From NCBI GenBank assembly GCA_030040395.1, contig JASHTU010000230.1:1-10173 (forward strand): 10,173 nucleotides of DNA. Reading direction: 5' to 3'. Under the pieces are notes generated by a model. That model was not told the origin of the DNA, searched no databases, and saw nothing but the letters and a program-made list of their open reading frames with translations. Both the position numbers and the translations under genes were made by a program. Positions 6,944 through 10,173 of this stretch are shown piece by piece; the stretch's first letter is position 1, and every line of letters begins with the position of its first letter. Source of the stretch: Acidobacteriaceae bacterium. Lineage in GTDB: Bacteria; Acidobacteriota; Terriglobia; Terriglobales; Acidobacteriaceae.

Positions 6944-6959
6944 CGGGCCACGCGGCCCG
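6944..6959 (-). promoter_or_regulatory. GC hairpin in the cysK leader
   Basis: CGGGCC and GGCCCG (6944-6949 and 6954-6959) form a perfect 6-bp stem with a 4-base loop, ending five bases before the cysK Shine-Dalgarno site. It is compact and stable enough to affect leader stability or ribosome access, but such stems are common in GC-rich DNA. The rest of the gap 6960-7195 holds no recognisable riboswitch. It has one more short perfect inverted repeat (ACCCA/TGGGT at 7096-7100 and 7107-7111) and a weak promoter-like TTGCCA on the minus strand (7113-7118) without a good -10. Confidence 0.3.
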
Positions 6960-7195
6960 GATCTCTCAGGTGTTGGATTGGCGTATCGGTGCAGCTTTTC
7001 AGGTGGGAAAAATCGCGCGCGGTTGAAGGCGCACATCAGCATCGGAGCTGGCCCCGGGACGGTGTTAGCGACATCGACGCATGAAAACAGCCTAGACCCA
7101 GGGCCTTGGGTATGGCAAGCGGGAGAACGGGTTGCGCGGCGGAAGTTCCAGGACCGACCAGTAGCGGCTTTTGGGCGGTTATCTGGCCCGCATTT

Positions 7196-8185
7196 TCATT
7201 GGATATCGTAAGCCTTGGTGATGTTATCCAATGCGGTCCAGCCACGCTGGCTCCGTTCACTGGTAAGGACTACTACCGGGCTCCCATCCGCACCTTTAAA
7301 TTCTTTTGCTGCCAGCACATCTAGTTTGATGGCTTGCAATTGTTTGGCGGCAATATCTTTTACGGGATCTCGGCCTGTATTCGCAGCAAAAGTACCCTGC
7401 CTGAAACCCCCGAGTTCAGTCGTCCTTTTTCCGTCCGAACCCTCCGATACTATCCTCCAATCATTGTCAGGATTCTTGCTTATATCAACTGCGGCATCGG
7501 CCCTGGTGTTGTAGGAATTCAAGGTCGCGGTAGTCAAGCCCTTTGCGGCCTTGGAGAACTTTGCTCCCTCTGAAGCGGGTTTATCACCGCCTTCGAATTC
7601 CGCGGTGTATTTTGCCGGCGGCGCTCCATAGCCGGGATCGAGAATCCATGTGCCTTTCATGCCATCCGGGGAGATGGTTACATCTACCCCGTCACTTCCC
7701 CCCAAAGTTGGATCATGAACGATGACTCCTCCCTCCGGGGCAAGACCTTTCACAGTACGCTCTTCTGAATTTGTGGACGGATTTACGGCAATACCGCGCG
7801 CTTGAGCCTGGGCGGCGATCGCCGCAGCTTGTGCTCTAAGGGCCGCGTTTGGGTCAGCGGGTGCGGGCGCGGAATTGGCAGGCGTAGTTGCGGTCTTCAT
7901 GGCAAGATACGCTGCCCACACTTTATTGATAAGATCCTGTTGTCCGCCGCCGCCGGGAGGACTTATATACGCAGTGATCTTATTATCGTTATCGACCATC
8001 ACCATGGCTGCGCCTTCAGGGCCAGCTAACTGGACCATGTGACCTGAACGGCCGCCTCGCATCTCGGTGACCGTGTAATCTTTGTTATCTACCTTGACTG
8101 AGGTCTGTTGGATCTGGGCGTTGGCGGAAGCGACTACGGCAGTCGCGGCGACAAGCATGGCTGCTGCGATACGTCCAAGGCTCAT
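7196..8185 (-). CDS. Exported protein of unknown function
   Basis: I do not recognise this family. The 329-residue product begins with a typical signal peptide: MSLGR, a hydrophobic stretch IAAAMLVAATAVVAS (about 6-20), and a likely signal peptidase I site after Ala23 (ANA before Gln24). There is no lipobox Cys, and the whole protein contains no cysteine. After an N-terminal part of about 75 residues comes PPGGGGQQ (77-83), then an Ala/Pro-rich linker with Ala/Gln repeats (about 100-130), then a C-terminal part with several Gly-Gly and Asp-Gly turns (about 145-329). No further membrane helix is visible, so it is probably periplasmic or secreted. An in-frame start 24 codons upstream (8257) exists. 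The ATG at 8185 is preferred because it has a GGAGAG ribosome-binding site and begins the signal peptide directly. Base composition is clearly lower in GC than its neighbours. It stands alone between ppc and cysK. Confidence 0.8.
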   Translation of the reverse strand: MSLGRIAAAMLVAATAVVASANAQIQQTSVKVDNKDYTVTEMRGGRSGHMVQLAGPEGAAMVMVDNDNKITAYISPPGGGGQQDLINKVWAAYLAMKTATTPANSAPAPADPNAALRAQAAAIAAQAQARGIAVNPSTNSEERTVKGLAPEGGVIVHDPTLGGSDGVDVTISPDGMKGTWILDPGYGAPPAKYTAEFEGGDKPASEGAKFSKAAKGLTTATLNSYNTRADAAVDISKNPDNDWRIVSEGSDGKRTTELGGFRQGTFAANTGRDPVKDIAAKQLQAIKLDVLAAKEFKGADGSPVVVLTSERSQRGWTALDNITKAYDIQ

Positions 8186-8191
8186 TTTAGA

Positions 8192-8197
8192 CTCTCC
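8192..8197 (-). promoter_or_regulatory. Shine-Dalgarno site of the exported-protein gene
   Basis: GGAGAG on the minus strand is six bases before the ATG at 8185 and supports that start over the longer in-frame option at 8257. The gap to the ppc stop (8198-8340) is relatively AT-rich near the gene. I find no convincing promoter pair or terminator in it. Confidence 0.65.
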
Positions 8198-8340
8198 ATT
8201 GATACGGTATACGCTACCACGAAAAGGACTCATTTTTCGAGAGATAAACGGTCCCAAAGCGTCAGGCGGTCATGGCTTCGATGGCTGGGTCGGCGCCGCA
8301 AAGTCAGTGCGTGGGGGATGAGAAAGAGCGCACGAGCCGC

Positions 8341-10173
8341 TCATCCTGTATTGCGGAGGCCGGCGGCGATGCCGCTGATGGTGGCGGCGATGGCGCGGTT
8401 CACCTCAGGCGTATCTTCGCCGGAGCGCTTGCGGCGCAGCATGTCGACCTGAATTAAGTGCATGGGATCGACATAGGGATTGCGCAACTTGATGGAGCGG
8501 GCGAGCACCCGGCTGGTCTCAAGCAACTCCTGCTGGCCGGTTACGGCGAGCACCGCGCGCACGGTGCGATGAAACTCAGCTTCGAACAGGTGGTAGACGC
8601 GCTCGCGGAGGGCGACGTCCTCGACCAGCGACGAATAGAGACGCGCTGTGCCCAGATCGGCCTTGGCCAGGGCCATTTCCACGTTGCGCACCAGATCGAT
8701 GAAGAGCGGGAACTCGCCGGCCATGGTTTCAAGCAGGGCGAGCGGCGCACCTCCGCCGGCAAGATTCTGGGCAAGATACTGCTCGATTGCGTAGCCTACG
8801 CCAAACCACGCCGGCACGAGCAGCCGCGACTGCGTCCAGCCGAAGACCCAGGGAATGGCGCGCAGGTCGGCGAGCCGGGGCGAGGCATGGCGGCGAGCGG
8901 GGCGGGAACCGATTTTGGCGTTTTCGAGCTCGCCCACGGGCGTAGATTGCTCGAAATAAGCGACCACGCCCGGGTCGTCGAGGATGTGTTGGCGATAGAA
9001 GCCGAAGGAAAGACGGGAAAGCTCGTCGAGGGCCGATTCCCACTCGGGTTTGAGGACGCCGGTGAAGTGGCCTTCGGGATCACGCGCATTGGGCCGGGCA
9101 AGAGCGTCGAGCGAAGCCGCGATCATCAGCTCCAGGTTGCGCTCGGCGAGGACTTCGTCGGCGTACTTGAAGTTGAGCACCTCGCCCTGCTCAGTGATGC
9201 GCAACTGGCCGTCGAAGGCGTCGATGGGCTGGGCGAAGATGGCGCGGTGCGTGGGGCCTCCCCCGCGGCCCACCGTGCCGCCGCGGCCATGGAAGATGCG
9301 CAACTGGACGCCGGCATGGCGCGCCTCGACATGGAGCTCGCGGTGGGCGCGAAAAATCTCCCAGGTTGAAGTCAACATGCCGCCGTCCTTGTTCGAGTCG
9401 GAATAGCCGAGCATGATTTCCTGCCAGTTGTCCCAGGTGGCCAGCAGTTGGCGATAATCGGGCCGGCTCCAGAGCTGGCGGCAGATTTGCGGCGCGTTGC
9501 GGAGATCTTCGATGGACTCGAAGAGCGGGACAGGCATGAGGCCGGGATCTTGGCGGGCTTCGCCGATGGAGCCTTCGACCCGGACGCCGCCCAGGCGCGC
9601 CAGGCGCACCACGGCCAACACATCGTCGACGTTGGCCACGCCGCTGATGACGTAGTGGCGGATGGCCTGGGGCGAGCAGCCAGCTTTGACTTCGGCGGCT
9701 ACGCGGAAGGTTTCGAGCACGCCGGCGGTTTCGGCTGAGAGGCCGCCAGGCAGCGCAGGCGCCATGGCGCCTGCGCCGGCCTCGCGCAGGGCCGCGGCGT
9801 GGACGCGGGCGTGTTGGCGGAGGTCGAGCGTGTGCAGGTGCAGCCCGAAGGTGCGCACGGCCAGGATGAGCGGATCGATGAGGGTGCGGGCAATGCGGAG
9901 GCCTTGGTGCGCGGCCAGCGAAGCGCGCAGAATTTCGAGATCGTCGAGGAATTCCTGCGCCGAGCGGTAGGCCGGCAAGTCGCGCGCCAGTTTTTCGTGC
10001 CCTTGCGCCAGCGTGTACCGGGTGACGGGAAATCCGGGCGGCGGAGCGACGTGCGCCGCAGGCTCCAAGGCGCCCTGAATGCGGGTCTTGAGGCAGATGG
10101 CGAAGCGGCGGTAATACTCGAACTCGTATTGGGCGCCGAAGATTTGCGCTTCAGGGGTGCGGACGAGGGCGAG
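8341..10173 (-). CDS. ppc: Phosphoenolpyruvate carboxylase, C-terminal part (5' end outside window)
   Basis: Carboxylates phosphoenolpyruvate with bicarbonate to oxaloacetate and phosphate, refilling the citric acid cycle in the cytosol. The frame is open through the right edge of the window, so the start and roughly the first third are missing; 610 residues remain of a family of about 880-960. The apparent first start at 10068 is an internal TTG, not the true start, because homologous sequence (PEAQIFGAQYEFEYYRRF) continues beyond it. Diagnostic blocks are GYSDSNKDGG (9379-9408) and the catalytic loop FHGRGG followed by TVGRGGGPTHRAI (from 9294 downward). Also present are AIPWVFGWTQSRLLVPAWFG (about 8800-8860) and NPYVDPMHLIQVDMLRRKR near the end. 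The C-terminus GIAAGLRNTG matches the invariant RNTG end that takes part in the active and inhibitor sites. All key blocks are intact, so the enzyme should be functional. It is followed by the exported-protein gene after 155 bases and is probably a separate transcription unit. Confidence 0.97.
   Translation of the reverse strand, partial: LALVRTPEAQIFGAQYEFEYYRRFAICLKTRIQGALEPAAHVAPPPGFPVTRYTLAQGHEKLARDLPAYRSAQEFLDDLEILRASLAAHQGLRIARTLIDPLILAVRTFGLHLHTLDLRQHARVHAAALREAGAGAMAPALPGGLSAETAGVLETFRVAAEVKAGCSPQAIRHYVISGVANVDDVLAVVRLARLGGVRVEGSIGEARQDPGLMPVPLFESIEDLRNAPQICRQLWSRPDYRQLLATWDNWQEIMLGYSDSNKDGGMLTSTWEIFRAHRELHVEARHAGVQLRIFHGRGGTVGRGGGPTHRAIFAQPIDAFDGQLRITEQGEVLNFKYADEVLAERNLELMIAASLDALARPNARDPEGHFTGVLKPEWESALDELSRLSFGFYRQHILDDPGVVAYFEQSTPVGELENAKIGSRPARRHASPRLADLRAIPWVFGWTQSRLLVPAWFGVGYAIEQYLAQNLAGGGAPLALLETMAGEFPLFIDLVRNVEMALAKADLGTARLYSSLVEDVALRERVYHLFEAEFHRTVRAVLAVTGQQELLETSRVLARSIKLRNPYVDPMHLIQVDMLRRKRSGEDTPEVNRAIAATISGIAAGLRNTG

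Noticed and set aside
6960..7195. Riboswitch or T-box upstream of cysK
   Set aside because: I looked for a SAM-type core or a T-box sequence on the minus strand and saw neither, and there is no terminator/antiterminator pair.
8458..9369. 303-codon open frame on the plus strand
   Set aside because: It is antisense to the conserved core of PEP carboxylase and has no family resemblance.
10066..10068. TTG as the start of ppc
   Set aside because: The frame stays open to the window edge and the upstream codons encode typical PEP carboxylase sequence, so the gene is cut by the edge rather than starting here.

Overview
The window looks like chromosomal DNA from a GC-rich, free-living bacterium. It holds seven protein-coding genes, two of them cut by the window edges, and no tRNA, rRNA, CRISPR array, transposase or phage gene that I can see. 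The gene mix and protein style (MacB/FtsX-type permease, EpsC-type serine acetyltransferase, full-length bacterial PEP carboxylase) would fit an acidobacterium. This is an impression from protein style, not a demonstrated placement.

Left part, plus strand (1-3764): the C-terminal half of glucose-6-phosphate dehydrogenase (zwf), then a non-coding gap of about 300 bases with a possible promoter, then two genes overlapping by ATGA. The first encodes a thioester-reductase/fatty-acyl-reductase-like extended SDR and the second an acyl-adenylate/acyl-CoA synthetase. Together they look like the adenylation and reduction halves of a carboxylic acid reductase split into two proteins, without a visible carrier domain. 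The likely chemistry is acid to acyl-AMP or acyl-CoA, then to aldehyde or alcohol; the substrate is unknown.

Right part, minus strand (3797-10173), in transcription order: the C-terminal two thirds of PEP carboxylase (ppc), a secreted protein of unknown family in visibly AT-richer DNA, cysteine synthase (cysK), serine O-acetyltransferase (cysE), and a lone MacB/FtsX-type ABC permease. CysE makes O-acetylserine from serine and acetyl-CoA, and CysK converts it with sulfide to cysteine. The CysE C-terminus ends in Gly-Glu-Gly-Ile, like the tail known to dock into CysK, so the two probably form the cysteine synthase complex.

The most distinctive non-coding structure is a long imperfect palindrome that fills almost the whole cysK-cysE gap (5811-5938). 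One arm ends one base before the cysE start codon, and both mismatches in its paired arms become G-U wobbles only in the cys transcript. No clearly new multi-gene system is visible. The best leads are this palindrome, the split reductase/ligase pair, and the unknown exported protein.
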